Made by a program: the position numbers and the translations under genes. A DNA stretch of 64,000 nucleotides from Bacteroidota bacterium. GTDB lineage: Bacteria > Bacteroidota > Bacteroidia > AKYH767-A > 2013-40CM-41-45. The stretch covers positions 218,558 to 282,557 of the forward strand of contig JADJSV010000004.1 in NCBI GenBank assembly GCA_016711505.1. The letters are read 5' to 3'. This document shows, piece by piece, positions 27,501 to 35,144 of this stretch; within the stretch, counting starts at the first letter, position 1, and each line of letters begins with the position of its first letter. The notes under the pieces were generated by a model. It was given only the letters and a program-made list of their open reading frames with translations. It was not told the origin of the DNA and did not search any database.

Positions 27501-30500
27501 TTCTCTGCTTCCTGGGCTTCAAATATTGTTAGCTCTGCTCAGGTAGTGGCATCATATTCGGCCAGCACAACTACACCACCGTTAAATTCTTCAGTTACAT
27601 TCACAGATAATTCAACAAATGGCCCGTCAAACTGGCAATGGGATTTTGGTGATGGTGGAACATCTATTTTACAAAATCCATCTCATGCTTATACTGCTTC
27701 AGGTGCTTATCAGGTAAGGTTGATTGCTTCTAACTGTTCTACAATTGATACAACGTTCGGCACTATCAATGTACAATTACCGCCTGCCATAAATGTTTCT
27801 CCCGGATCAATCAATACTTCTCTTTCCTGTGGTGATTCTATCGTTATTCCTGTCACGATCTCTAATTCCGGTAGTGGACAAATGGAATTTGAAATTGATG
27901 GATTAGGTTCACCAACAGATACAGTCAACATACTTGCATTTATCAATGGTGTTGATATGTCAACAGAATATCCGAATACGATTGCAGCAATAGGAAGTTC
28001 ATTTTCCAATTATACACTTACACAATTTACCGGTACAGATTCTGCAGGCTTACGGTCCGCACTAACTGGAAAAAATGTACTCTTATTTCCTGAACAGGAA
28101 ACTGGATCGATCAACTTCTATCCGGCCTTATCCAATGTTGTAAACGATTTTCTAATCGCAGGAAATACAGTGATCTTATGTGGATCATCATCGAATACTT
28201 CGTACCTGAGATTATCAGATATGAATCTGTTCACCGGACTTTACATTTCATCTACAACTTCAGGAAATCTGATAACGAATGATACAACTGATGCCATTAC
28301 CGATCAGGTTCCATTAAGTTTTACTTCTCCTAATCTTGCGAATTATTATGATTTTACTAATTCAGATAAGGTTGAATTAATCAGTTATAACAGCTACGAT
28401 GTTGTTTCATATAGAAATGTTGGCTCGGGAAAAGTAATTTATGTAGGATTTGATTTCTATTCATCAAATACTGTTGCAGACAGGATCATGTCAAATGCTG
28501 TGAGAAATGCAACCACCAGTTCCGGACTTCCTGATTACCTTTCCGTTTCACCTACATCCGGAACAGTAAATGTCGGTGGATCAACAATCGTTTATGTAAC
28601 AATTAACACAGCAGGAATGCCTGCAGGAACATACAATACACAGTTCTCAATTATTTCAAATGATCCGGCAAATCCAACAATAAGTTATCCGGTACAATTC
28701 ACAGTTTCGGGAACTGCTAATGTTATTTTTTCTGATTCATGTGCACTTTTCAGTACGATCATGCAATTCGGAACGGATCGGGATACAATTATTATTCTCA
28801 ATACAGGATGTGATACACTTAATGTTTCTTCGATCTCAAGTTCAGAGCCGGCATTTACATTTTCACCATCTACTTTCGCAATTCCAAATGGCGGTTCAGC
28901 GCCTTTGATCGTTACATTTAATCCGCAATCAATTGGAAGTTATTCCGGCAACCTTACGTTAAATACTAATGACGGTGTTCAGAATATTTGCCTTACAGGC
29001 GCAGCAGGTGCAGCTCCTGTTATTGATTTTTATCCTGCTACCATAACTTCAAATTTAAATGCATGCAGTGGCTCGATCACAATTCCTTTATGGGTAATCA
29101 ATCGCGGAGGAAGTGATCTTGATTTCGAGATCGGTGGAGGAAGCAGTTCCGGTTCAAAGAGAATATTGTCAATGATGTATGGTGTAGATGTGACAAGAGA
29201 ATATCCAAATACAATAAATGCAATCAAATCACATTTTTCAGGACATACTTTTGATTCAACTTTCACTTCTGATCCGGTAATACTTCAAAGTCTGTTGACA
29301 AATTTTGATGTGTTGTTATTCCCGGAGCATGAAACTAATGCAGGTTACTATTCATCCATTGCAACAGTTGTTCAGGATTTTGCTGATAATGGTGGGGTTG
29401 TAATTGTTTGTGGTTCTATCGGTACGGGTATTCAAACAAGAGTATTTGACATGGGATTATTCTCCGGAACTTATGTCGGGAATGTAAACTCAGGAGGAAA
29501 TTGCATCGTTAATGATACTTCAGATAGTTATATGGATAATGTACCTGCGACCTTCCCTGTATCAAATTCAACATTCTTTCTAGATATCACTAATTCTGAT
29601 AAAGTGGAATTAGTATCTTATAATGGATATGATGTAGTTTCTTATCGCGATTATGGAAGTGGAAGAGTTATGTATGTCGGTTATGATTTTTATGATACCA
29701 GCAGCGCAACATCTTATATAATTTCTAATGCAATAAGATTCGCAAATACAAACGGTCTGCCGGATTGGCTTTCTATCGATCTTGCCGACGGAACTGTAAC
29801 ACCATCTGATTCTATTCTGATCTATGTAACGTTGAATTCTTCTTCATTAGCAGGAGGGACTTATTCAGATTATATCTATGTTACTTCAAATGATCCATTA
29901 CATCCTTTGGATTCAGTACCTGTAATTTTAAACGTTGGATTTAATCCTTGTGCTAATTTTGAACACACCGATGTAAGTACGTGTACCGGTGTTGTCAATT
30001 TCACGGATGAGTCTTTCAATAATCCAACTTCATGGAGCTGGACTTTCGGAGATGGTGGCAATTCTTCTTTACAGAATCCTTCACATGTGTATACTGCGAA
30101 TGGTATGTATAATGTAAAATTGGTGAGTTGTAATTCTTATGGCTGTGATTCAATAACGATATCTGTTCTGATCTCAAATGTTGGGGGGCCTCTTCCCGCT
30201 GTATGCTTGCCGGCAACAACTGCTTATTGTTGCAATATGGGAATTACAAATTTTGAATTCTATACGATAAATAATTCAACCAATGATGCTATTGATGGAT
30301 ACGTTGATTACTCATGTACAATTGGTACGACTTTGAATGTGTCAGGTACATATCCTATTTATATCACAACAGGATTAACGTACAATGAAAATGTGGTTGC
30401 ATTCATTGATTATAATAATGACGGTTCGTTTAATCAGACAACAGAGAAAGTCTTCGAATCTCTGAATGTATTGACAAACCATTTTGGTTTCGTAACCGTA

Positions 30501-31394
30501 CCATCAAATGCTGTAATTAATTCACCATTAAGAATGCGAATTATGTCTGACTATTATACAAATGCCACACCTGTGCCATGTACAAATATACAATACGGAC
30601 AAACCGAAGATTACACAATTACTTTATTGCCGAATACAGTTCCGCCAATTGCAGACTATGTGGCCTCAGTTATAGGATCTTGCTCAGGTGAAGTGCATTT
30701 TTCAGATAGTTCGTTGAATTATCCGACAGCATGGTCATGGGACTTCGGTGATGGCAACACTTCTACAGCACAAAATGCTGTTCATTATTATTCAGCATCG
30801 GGAACTTATAACGTCACATTAACTGTAACAAATCCTTATGGAACTGATTCTTATGTTTCAAGTGTAACTGTTCAGGTAACACCTGTTGCGATCAGCATCA
30901 CCGGAACAAGAATGCCAAACCAGATGTTGCAATTCAATGGTATTTCAGCAGGTGCAACTTCATTCAACTGGGACTTTGGTGATGGTTATTTTGCAGGATT
31001 GCAAAATCCAACACATGCATATGCTTCAAATGGAATTTACATTGTGGCATTGACAGTTCAAAACGGTTCATGTACTGTTACAAAGTATGATACTCTGGAA
31101 ATTGGAGTGATTGGTGTTGAAGAATTACTTTCGGAAGAAAATCTTGTCATTTCGCCGAATCCTTTCAGTGACGAAGTATCGATTAACTATTCAGTCATCG
31201 GAGGAAAAAAAGTTACTCTTCAGATCACAGACATTACCGGAAAATTAATTCGTAATCTCGTACTCGACGAAATCCAAACTGCCGGAGTTCATAAATATAC
31301 CTTCAAAGGAAATGCAGAAGGCGTTTACCTCGTTCATCTTTTAATAGGAGAGGATTTGGTTACCAGGAAAGTTGTTAAGGTAGCCGGAAATTAA
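24576..31394 (+). CDS. Giant secreted M4-family metalloprotease with PKD, GEVED and CUB-like domains and T9SS signal
   Basis: A 2272-residue exported protein. After the signal peptide and a FTP-like propeptide comes a thermolysin domain with HEITH at residues 365-369 and the third zinc ligand Glu389 in GALNESFSD. Then follow six PKD-type domains (FGDGGTS...P.HTY patterns), two GEVED domains (each with AxIDYNNDG and GQxEDYT), and a CUB-like segment (about 870-970, YDYLRVYDGSS). A roughly 305-residue block occurs twice (about 1075-1380 and 1487-1790). The last 80 residues are a T9SS sorting domain (LVISPNPFSDEVS to VTRKVVKVAGN). It is probably released or surface-anchored and degrades proteins. 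Intact despite its length. Confidence 0.93.
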   Translation: MKKSPLGLFVFIFTCFVLNVKAQIFENTKAAELIHGADLVRLDENRKTISFVRLNVNDRFSESEQQFWLEEKVLKLSPGNSFSLLKSEYDNIQMKHNRFKQYYNSVPVEYGIFYIHVKGGLVQSGNGEVYDVKNLNVSPGITKSHAFDLALDFFPASLYKDEQNDGLGEMERGGELVIYPYKNTFRLAYKFDIYAYEPEYKRAWVYIDAHTGEELSQVNRIHTADVVGTANTAYCGVQSITADQQSANLYRLRESGRGNGIQTLNLNNGSNYPGATDFTDTDNNWQSVTIDQYAYDAHAGAEATYDFYLSRFGRNSIDNAGFQIRSYVHYGSSFVNAFWDGTQMTYGDGDGIDYNPLTTTDIVGHEITHGLTEFTAGLIYSGESGALNESFSDVMGVTIDHALNPTTANFLEGEQCSVTLTPFRNMGDPNQYECADTYGGLYWNFGDVVHYDSGVQNFWYYLLCNGGTGVNDNTDAYTVNSIGMTDASAVAYRNLTVYLTPSSTFADARFYAIQSAIDLFGNCSPQVIEVTNAWHAVGVGGVFSNAVIAQFSAPQLDFCVMPATVNFVNTSLNSTTYLWNFGDGGTSTSANPSHTYTTAGSFTVTLYASGTTACSTSDTLIRTAYIDVSNGGGPITANCTPGNTTNCCNIGINEFHFGTINSTSNDATEGYKDFTCTYNTTLTAGDAVPISVLTSTTTSENVKAWIDYNNDGVFATNELAFSSLSRVRNHNGVVSTPTTAVLNTPLRMRVSDDISTNTTYTACTTLQNGQAEDYTVTFVPNTLAPVVDFYAQDTLINPGSSTTFFDMSIHAPTSWQWYFPGGTPSSSTLRNPVVTYSTVGTYQATLVVANGFGNDSITKLTYIDVVSQINLCSGITTTVAPNGQLYDSGGPTAEYQDNEFCTLLIDPGCAISITLTFSSFVTEGGYDYLRVYDGSSTSGTLLMNLSGSSSPPAVTATSGQMYIVWDSDGSVTEPGFSASWASNIVSSAQVVASYSASTTTPPLNSSVTFTDNSTNGPSNWQWDFGDGGTSILQNPSHAYTASGAYQVRLIASNCSTIDTTFGTINVQLPPAINVSPGSINTSLSCGDSIVIPVTISNSGSGQMEFEIDGLGSPTDTVNILAFINGVDMSTEYPNTIAAIGSSFSNYTLTQFTGTDSAGLRSALTGKNVLLFPEQETGSINFYPALSNVVNDFLIAGNTVILCGSSSNTSYLRLSDMNLFTGLYISSTTSGNLITNDTTDAITDQVPLSFTSPNLANYYDFTNSDKVELISYNSYDVVSYRNVGSGKVIYVGFDFYSSNTVADRIMSNAVRNATTSSGLPDYLSVSPTSGTVNVGGSTIVYVTINTAGMPAGTYNTQFSIISNDPANPTISYPVQFTVSGTANVIFSDSCALFSTIMQFGTDRDTIIILNTGCDTLNVSSISSSEPAFTFSPSTFAIPNGGSAPLIVTFNPQSIGSYSGNLTLNTNDGVQNICLTGAAGAAPVIDFYPATITSNLNACSGSITIPLWVINRGGSDLDFEIGGGSSSGSKRILSMMYGVDVTREYPNTINAIKSHFSGHTFDSTFTSDPVILQSLLTNFDVLLFPEHETNAGYYSSIATVVQDFADNGGVVIVCGSIGTGIQTRVFDMGLFSGTYVGNVNSGGNCIVNDTSDSYMDNVPATFPVSNSTFFLDITNSDKVELVSYNGYDVVSYRDYGSGRVMYVGYDFYDTSSATSYIISNAIRFANTNGLPDWLSIDLADGTVTPSDSILIYVTLNSSSLAGGTYSDYIYVTSNDPLHPLDSVPVILNVGFNPCANFEHTDVSTCTGVVNFTDESFNNPTSWSWTFGDGGNSSLQNPSHVYTANGMYNVKLVSCNSYGCDSITISVLISNVGGPLPAVCLPATTAYCCNMGITNFEFYTINNSTNDAIDGYVDYSCTIGTTLNVSGTYPIYITTGLTYNENVVAFIDYNNDGSFNQTTEKVFESLNVLTNHFGFVTVPSNAVINSPLRMRIMSDYYTNATPVPCTNIQYGQTEDYTITLLPNTVPPIADYVASVIGSCSGEVHFSDSSLNYPTAWSWDFGDGNTSTAQNAVHYYSASGTYNVTLTVTNPYGTDSYVSSVTVQVTPVAISITGTRMPNQMLQFNGISAGATSFNWDFGDGYFAGLQNPTHAYASNGIYIVALTVQNGSCTVTKYDTLEIGVIGVEELLSEENLVISPNPFSDEVSINYSVIGGKKVTLQITDITGKLIRNLVLDEIQTAGVHKYTFKGNAEGVYLVHLLIGEDLVTRKVVKVAGN

Positions 31395-31481
31395 AAGTGA
31401 AAAACGAAAAGTGAAAAGTGAAAAATTGCTTCGTAGGTGACTACGAAGCGATTTTTCACTTTTCACTTTTCACTTTTCACT
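31395..31481. repeat. AAAGTGA word repeat forming an inverted repeat with a CGTAGGTGACTACG core
   Basis: Left arm: aaaagtgaaaaacgaaaagtgaaaagtgaaaaat. Right arm: atttttcacttttcacttttcacttttcactt. Core 31428-31449 gcttcgtaggtgactacgaagc is itself a palindrome. It lies between the protease and a converging gene, so it probably ends transcription both ways. Confidence 0.75.
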
Positions 31482-31490
31482 TAAATAAAC

Positions 31491-32501
31491 CTATTCCCCC
31501 CACATCCTTTCCCAAAGCGCCTTCAAAGCCTTCTTCCCGGACCCTTCAATCCGTCCACGTTGAATTACCATATCATTGTTAGCATCTTCACCAAGCATGA
31601 AGCGGAAAACAAAATTGGATTCGTAATTGTCCCAGCCGGAGGTCTGACCAAAACGAATGTCGCTGAAATAAACCTCACCCTTGATTGAATCGATAACGTA
31701 GTAACCTTTCGCAAAACGTTTTAATTTCTCTATACTTTCATCTTCAGGAAGATTTTTTAATATACCTTCATTCTGTGCGTGAAAAATAAATTTTACATCA
31801 CCTGTTTTATCAAAAACAGATTTATAACCTGTGTAAAATCCACTGTCTGTTTTTGCAACGAGATACCAGAGAAAATTATTCAGTGGAGTAGGTGTAGTGA
31901 AATAATCTGATGTATTCAATCCCTGCTTTGCAAGTTGTTTTTCTGTATTTGAATGAATATATATTTTATCACATACTGCCATTATCAGATACATACCACA
32001 AATGATAAATGCTCCTTTCGTCCATTTATCTCTGGCGGGATTATCATTTTTCAGGATCAACAAAGCTATTGAAGAGACCAGTAATGCAATTGTAAAGAAA
32101 GGATCAGCAACGAAAAGTAAATTGAAACTTACTCGTAAATGATCGAAAGGTTCAAGCCAGCCGGTACCGTAGCACGTAAAGGAGTCAATTATGATATGTA
32201 TGAAATTTCCTGATCCGAAAATCAATAGCCAGTCTTTGAAAAGCATTGTAGCACTCCGGTTGTATCTTGAAAACAGGAAGGCAAGCAGAGGACTCAAAAG
32301 CAGGGCGAACAATATGGAATGGGTGAATCCTCTATGGGCTAAAAGTGAGTCGGCCTGGTTCATGTAAAGAGATGTAATCACATCAATATCAGGGATATTA
32401 TTTGCAATTGCTCCCCAAAGCATTGCTTTTTTACCGATTTTTTTACCTGCAATTGCATCTCCGATACAAGCCCCAATAACCGTGTGTGTCAATGAATCCA
32501 T
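31491..32501 (-). CDS. Membrane-bound metal-dependent hydrolase (DUF457/YdjM family)
   Basis: A 336-residue membrane protein. It begins MDSLTHTVIGACIGDAIAG, the family signature with the first His. Asp in NIPDIDVI and the HRGFTHSI motif (residues about 55-62) complete the metal-binding set. About five hydrophobic helices follow (FALLLSPLLAFLF; ALLVSSIALLIL; FIICGMYLIMAV). A soluble C-terminal region of about 130 residues ends the protein. YdjM/LexA-regulated relatives are hydrolases of unknown substrate. It is transcribed from a divergent promoter region shared with slyD. Confidence 0.88.
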   Translation of the reverse strand: MDSLTHTVIGACIGDAIAGKKIGKKAMLWGAIANNIPDIDVITSLYMNQADSLLAHRGFTHSILFALLLSPLLAFLFSRYNRSATMLFKDWLLIFGSGNFIHIIIDSFTCYGTGWLEPFDHLRVSFNLLFVADPFFTIALLVSSIALLILKNDNPARDKWTKGAFIICGMYLIMAVCDKIYIHSNTEKQLAKQGLNTSDYFTTPTPLNNFLWYLVAKTDSGFYTGYKSVFDKTGDVKFIFHAQNEGILKNLPEDESIEKLKRFAKGYYVIDSIKGEVYFSDIRFGQTSGWDNYESNFVFRFMLGEDANNDMVIQRGRIEGSGKKALKALWERMWGE

Positions 32502-32529
32502 TGTTCTGCCTTCTGTGTTAATTTGTTGG

Positions 32530-32568
32530 CAAAAGTAGAGTTTTGAAAAGCATTAAAACGTAACTTCG
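32530..32568. promoter_or_regulatory. Divergent promoter pair between the DUF457 gene and slyD
   Basis: On the minus strand TACTTTTG (32537-32530) is an exact TAnnTTTG box facing the DUF457 gene. On the plus strand TAACTTCG (32561-32568) is a near match facing slyD, with TTG 15 bp upstream. The two start sites would be only tens of bases apart. Confidence 0.5.
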
Positions 32569-32583
32569 CCGAAAATTTATCAA

Positions 32584-33096
32584 ATGGAGGTAGGAAACAA
32601 CAAAGTAGTGACTGTGACATATCAGCTTCACTCGAATTTGCCAACAACTGAAAAAGCTCATGTGGAAACTGCTGATAAAAGCAATCCGCTACGCTTTATT
32701 TATGGCGCAGGAATGATGATACCGGGTTTTGAAAAAGGCCTCTCAGGTAAATCAACCGGAGATTCTTTCGGTTTCACAATTAATCCGGAAGACGGTTATG
32801 GAGAAAATGATGCATCGGCAATCATTGATCTCCCAATTGATATCTTCAAAGTGGATAATGTGATTGATTTGAATTTACTGAAGATCGGAAATGTTTTACC
32901 GATGAGTGATAATTCCGGAAATGTTCTGAATGGAAAAGTTATTTCTTATGATGACAAAGCTGTAAAGATGGATTTCAATCATCCTCTTGCCGGACATGAA
33001 CTACATTTCACAGGAGAAATTATCGAAGTGCGCGAAGCTACTGAAGAAGAAGTCTCTCATGGACATGTGCATCATGGAGATGAGCATGGACATTAA
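32584..33096 (+). CDS. slyD: SlyD-type FKBP peptidyl-prolyl isomerase
   Basis: A 170-residue FKBP protein. It speeds cis-trans prolyl isomerisation and acts as a chaperone. The split FKBP domain is clear: VTVTYQL, then FIYGAGMMIPGFEKGLSGKSTGD, the inserted flap (IDLPIDIFKVDNVIDLNLLK, IF domain) and FNHPLAGHELHFTGEIIEVR, the closing strand. The C-terminus is His-rich (HGHVHHGDEHGH), the nickel-binding tail of SlyD, shorter than in E. coli. The His tail suggests a role in nickel handling. The start ATG 32584 gives the typical short N-terminus. Confidence 0.93.
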   Translation: MEVGNNKVVTVTYQLHSNLPTTEKAHVETADKSNPLRFIYGAGMMIPGFEKGLSGKSTGDSFGFTINPEDGYGENDASAIIDLPIDIFKVDNVIDLNLLKIGNVLPMSDNSGNVLNGKVISYDDKAVKMDFNHPLAGHELHFTGEIIEVREATEEEVSHGHVHHGDEHGH

Positions 33097-33108
33097 TAAA
33101 TACGTTTA

Positions 33109-33199
33109 ATGTTCAAAGTTCAAAGTTCAAAGTTGGCTCCGTAGGTGACTACGAAGCAAACTTTGAACTTTGAACTTTGAACTTTGAACTTTGAACTTA
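33109..33199. repeat. TTCAAAG word inverted repeat with a CGTAGGTGACTACG core
   Basis: Left arm gttcaaagttcaaagttcaaagtt. Core 33136-33157 gctccgtaggtgactacgaagc, nearly identical to the core at 31428 although the arms there are built of a different word. Right arm: five to six copies of actttga, up to 33199. Lies between converging slyD and the DUF3127 gene. Confidence 0.75.
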
Positions 33200-33203
33200 A
33201 AAC

Positions 33204-33569
33204 TTAAAACGGCAGATCATCCTTCCCTGAAGGAGCCTGATCAAAATATTCTGGAACTGATTGATCCATACTTCCGCCGCTTGTTGTAGATGCACCATTA
33301 CGGTCGATCTTCCAGGCTTCAAGTGTGTTGAAATATTTTATTTCACCTTGAGGACTTGTCCATTCTCTTCCACGTAGATTAAAATGTACAGTGATCGTTT
33401 CGCCATTCTGAACTCCATCTAACAATCCACAACGGTCTTGTGTCAACTGAAAGCTGATATGTTGTGGGTATTGCGATGAATTATCAGTCAATACGAATTC
33501 TTTCTTCTTAAAACGGTCGTTAACAACCTGTTCTTCTTTTTTTACTTTAAGTATTCCTGTGATTTGCAT
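33204..33569 (-). CDS. DUF3127 OB-fold protein with an SSB-like acidic tip
   Basis: A 121-residue cytoplasmic protein. DUF3127 features are visible: MQITGILKVKKEEQVVNDRF, then QLTQDRCGLLDGVQNGETITVHFNLRGREW and EIKYFNTLEAWKI. The pattern is a small OB-fold-like barrel. A Gly/Ser-rich linker follows and the last residues are DDLPF, very close to the DDIPF tip of bacterial single-stranded DNA-binding protein (SSB), which recruits DNA repair partners. The similarity to SSB of both fold and tip makes ssDNA or SSB-network binding plausible, but the function is unknown. Start ATG 33569. Confidence 0.85.
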   Translation of the reverse strand: MQITGILKVKKEEQVVNDRFKKKEFVLTDNSSQYPQHISFQLTQDRCGLLDGVQNGETITVHFNLRGREWTSPQGEIKYFNTLEAWKIDRNGASTTSGGSMDQSVPEYFDQAPSGKDDLPF

Positions 33570-33764
33570 GTTTAGTAATTTTGCGGTAAAAGTAAGCCTT
33601 TATAGCCTGTGATTTTTAAAAATATCCAAAAAATCATCAACAATCTCATTATTTGCGGAGAAAACGAGATTTTTGATTTTGTTCATTTTCGATTTTCACT
33701 TCGGGCAACTTTCCGTATGTTTATATCCATTTTCAAACAAAAAATCAGGAATCTCAAGCTTATT

Positions 33765-35144
33765 ATGACGCGATCTATCTTCTTTTTTATCCTTACTTTT
33801 TCTTCTATTCTCGTTTCTGCGCAGAATCACATTGTCCCTCTGTGGAAAAAAGACTTTAAAAACGGACTAAATTCAATTAACAAAGCTACTTCAGTTAAGT
33901 CGGATCGCTTTGGCAACTGTTATGTGCTTGGTACAACGTCTTTGGCCGATAGCACAAAAGACATTCTTGTTGTGAAATATACTACGGATGGATCGGAATT
34001 ATGGCACCGGCTTTTCAATAATAAATCGAATGGCGATGATTTTCCCAGAGCCATGACACTCGATCTTTATGGCGATGTCTGGGTTTGTGGAATTGCTAAA
34101 CTGTCGCCTGACAAATGTGATTTTTTAGTCACCAAGTTTTCTAATGAAGGCGTACCGCAATTTGAATATGTATATGATGGTCCCGATCAAATGTATGATG
34201 AAGCAAATTGTATAGCAGCAGATAAACTGGGGAATGTTTATGTCGGTGGATATACTACTTCCAGTGACAGTGGACTTGATCTGCTTTTGATGCGATTCTA
34301 TGCTGATGGTTCTTTAGCGTGGAAGAAAAAATATGCGACATTAAGTCTTGACAATGCAACATCACTCGTAGTTGATGACTCCTGCAATGTTTATGTATGT
34401 GGAAACACAAATAATTCTCAGAGAAGTTCTGATATAATTGTAATGAAATATGATTCCGCAGGAAATCAACAATGGTCTCAGGTGTATGATGGCATTTTCA
34501 GCGAAAGAGATGCAGCTAACATTATTCGCATTGATGATTCTCTTAATGTTTATGTTTCCGGATTTGTGAATCATACGAATGATCGGTCAGATCTGCCTCT
34601 TCTGAAATTCAGTCCTCAAGGTGTTCTGTTAAAAGAATCATTATACAATGGTGTTTCTGCAGATTGTCAGGCAACATCAATCCGGATAGAGGATGAGTTT
34701 GCATTTGTTACAGGCAAAAAGATCGAATACAATACTGCTACAACTTCCGGCGTATTATTAAAATATAATAAAGCCGGTAGTGAGAAATTATTTCTGAAAA
34801 CTCCAACGGATGTTTTTTTCGATGCAACACATCGGTTCGGTAACAGGGAAATTGTATTCGGAACAAAACTTACTCATCCCGAAAGTACATTGATTCCATT
34901 TATAGCTGAGATCGATACATTGCCTCAATTCAAATGGACTTTTTCTGATTCTACAGTTTACGGTATCTCGCATTTCGTAGATGTTGAAGTTGATAAAGAC
35001 AATATTTATTTTCTTGGCGATGATGCCGGTGATGCTACCGGTACGATCAATTTACTTAAATATAAAATTAACACCGAGGCTGAACAAAAAAGAAAGCCCG
35101 CAATATATAAATCCAATAAGAGTGGAATTCCAAAAAATAAGTGA
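33765..35144 (+). CDS. Exported beta-propeller protein with SBBP-like repeats
   Basis: A 459-residue exported protein with a signal peptide (TRSIFFFILTFSSILVSAQ). Five repeats of about 45 residues share the pattern D..GNVYV.G.T....SD..L.K....G...W (for example DKLGNVYVGGYTTSSDSGLD and DDSCNVYVCGNTNNSQRSSD), the SBBP/delta-60-type beta-propeller repeat. No T9SS C-terminal domain is present; the protein ends NKSGIPKNK. ATG 33765 was chosen because the longer frame from 33609 lacks a signal sequence. Its end overlaps the start of glcD by 23 bp. Confidence 0.85.
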   Translation: MTRSIFFFILTFSSILVSAQNHIVPLWKKDFKNGLNSINKATSVKSDRFGNCYVLGTTSLADSTKDILVVKYTTDGSELWHRLFNNKSNGDDFPRAMTLDLYGDVWVCGIAKLSPDKCDFLVTKFSNEGVPQFEYVYDGPDQMYDEANCIAADKLGNVYVGGYTTSSDSGLDLLLMRFYADGSLAWKKKYATLSLDNATSLVVDDSCNVYVCGNTNNSQRSSDIIVMKYDSAGNQQWSQVYDGIFSERDAANIIRIDDSLNVYVSGFVNHTNDRSDLPLLKFSPQGVLLKESLYNGVSADCQATSIRIEDEFAFVTGKKIEYNTATTSGVLLKYNKAGSEKLFLKTPTDVFFDATHRFGNREIVFGTKLTHPESTLIPFIAEIDTLPQFKWTFSDSTVYGISHFVDVEVDKDNIYFLGDDAGDATGTINLLKYKINTEAEQKRKPAIYKSNKSGIPKNK

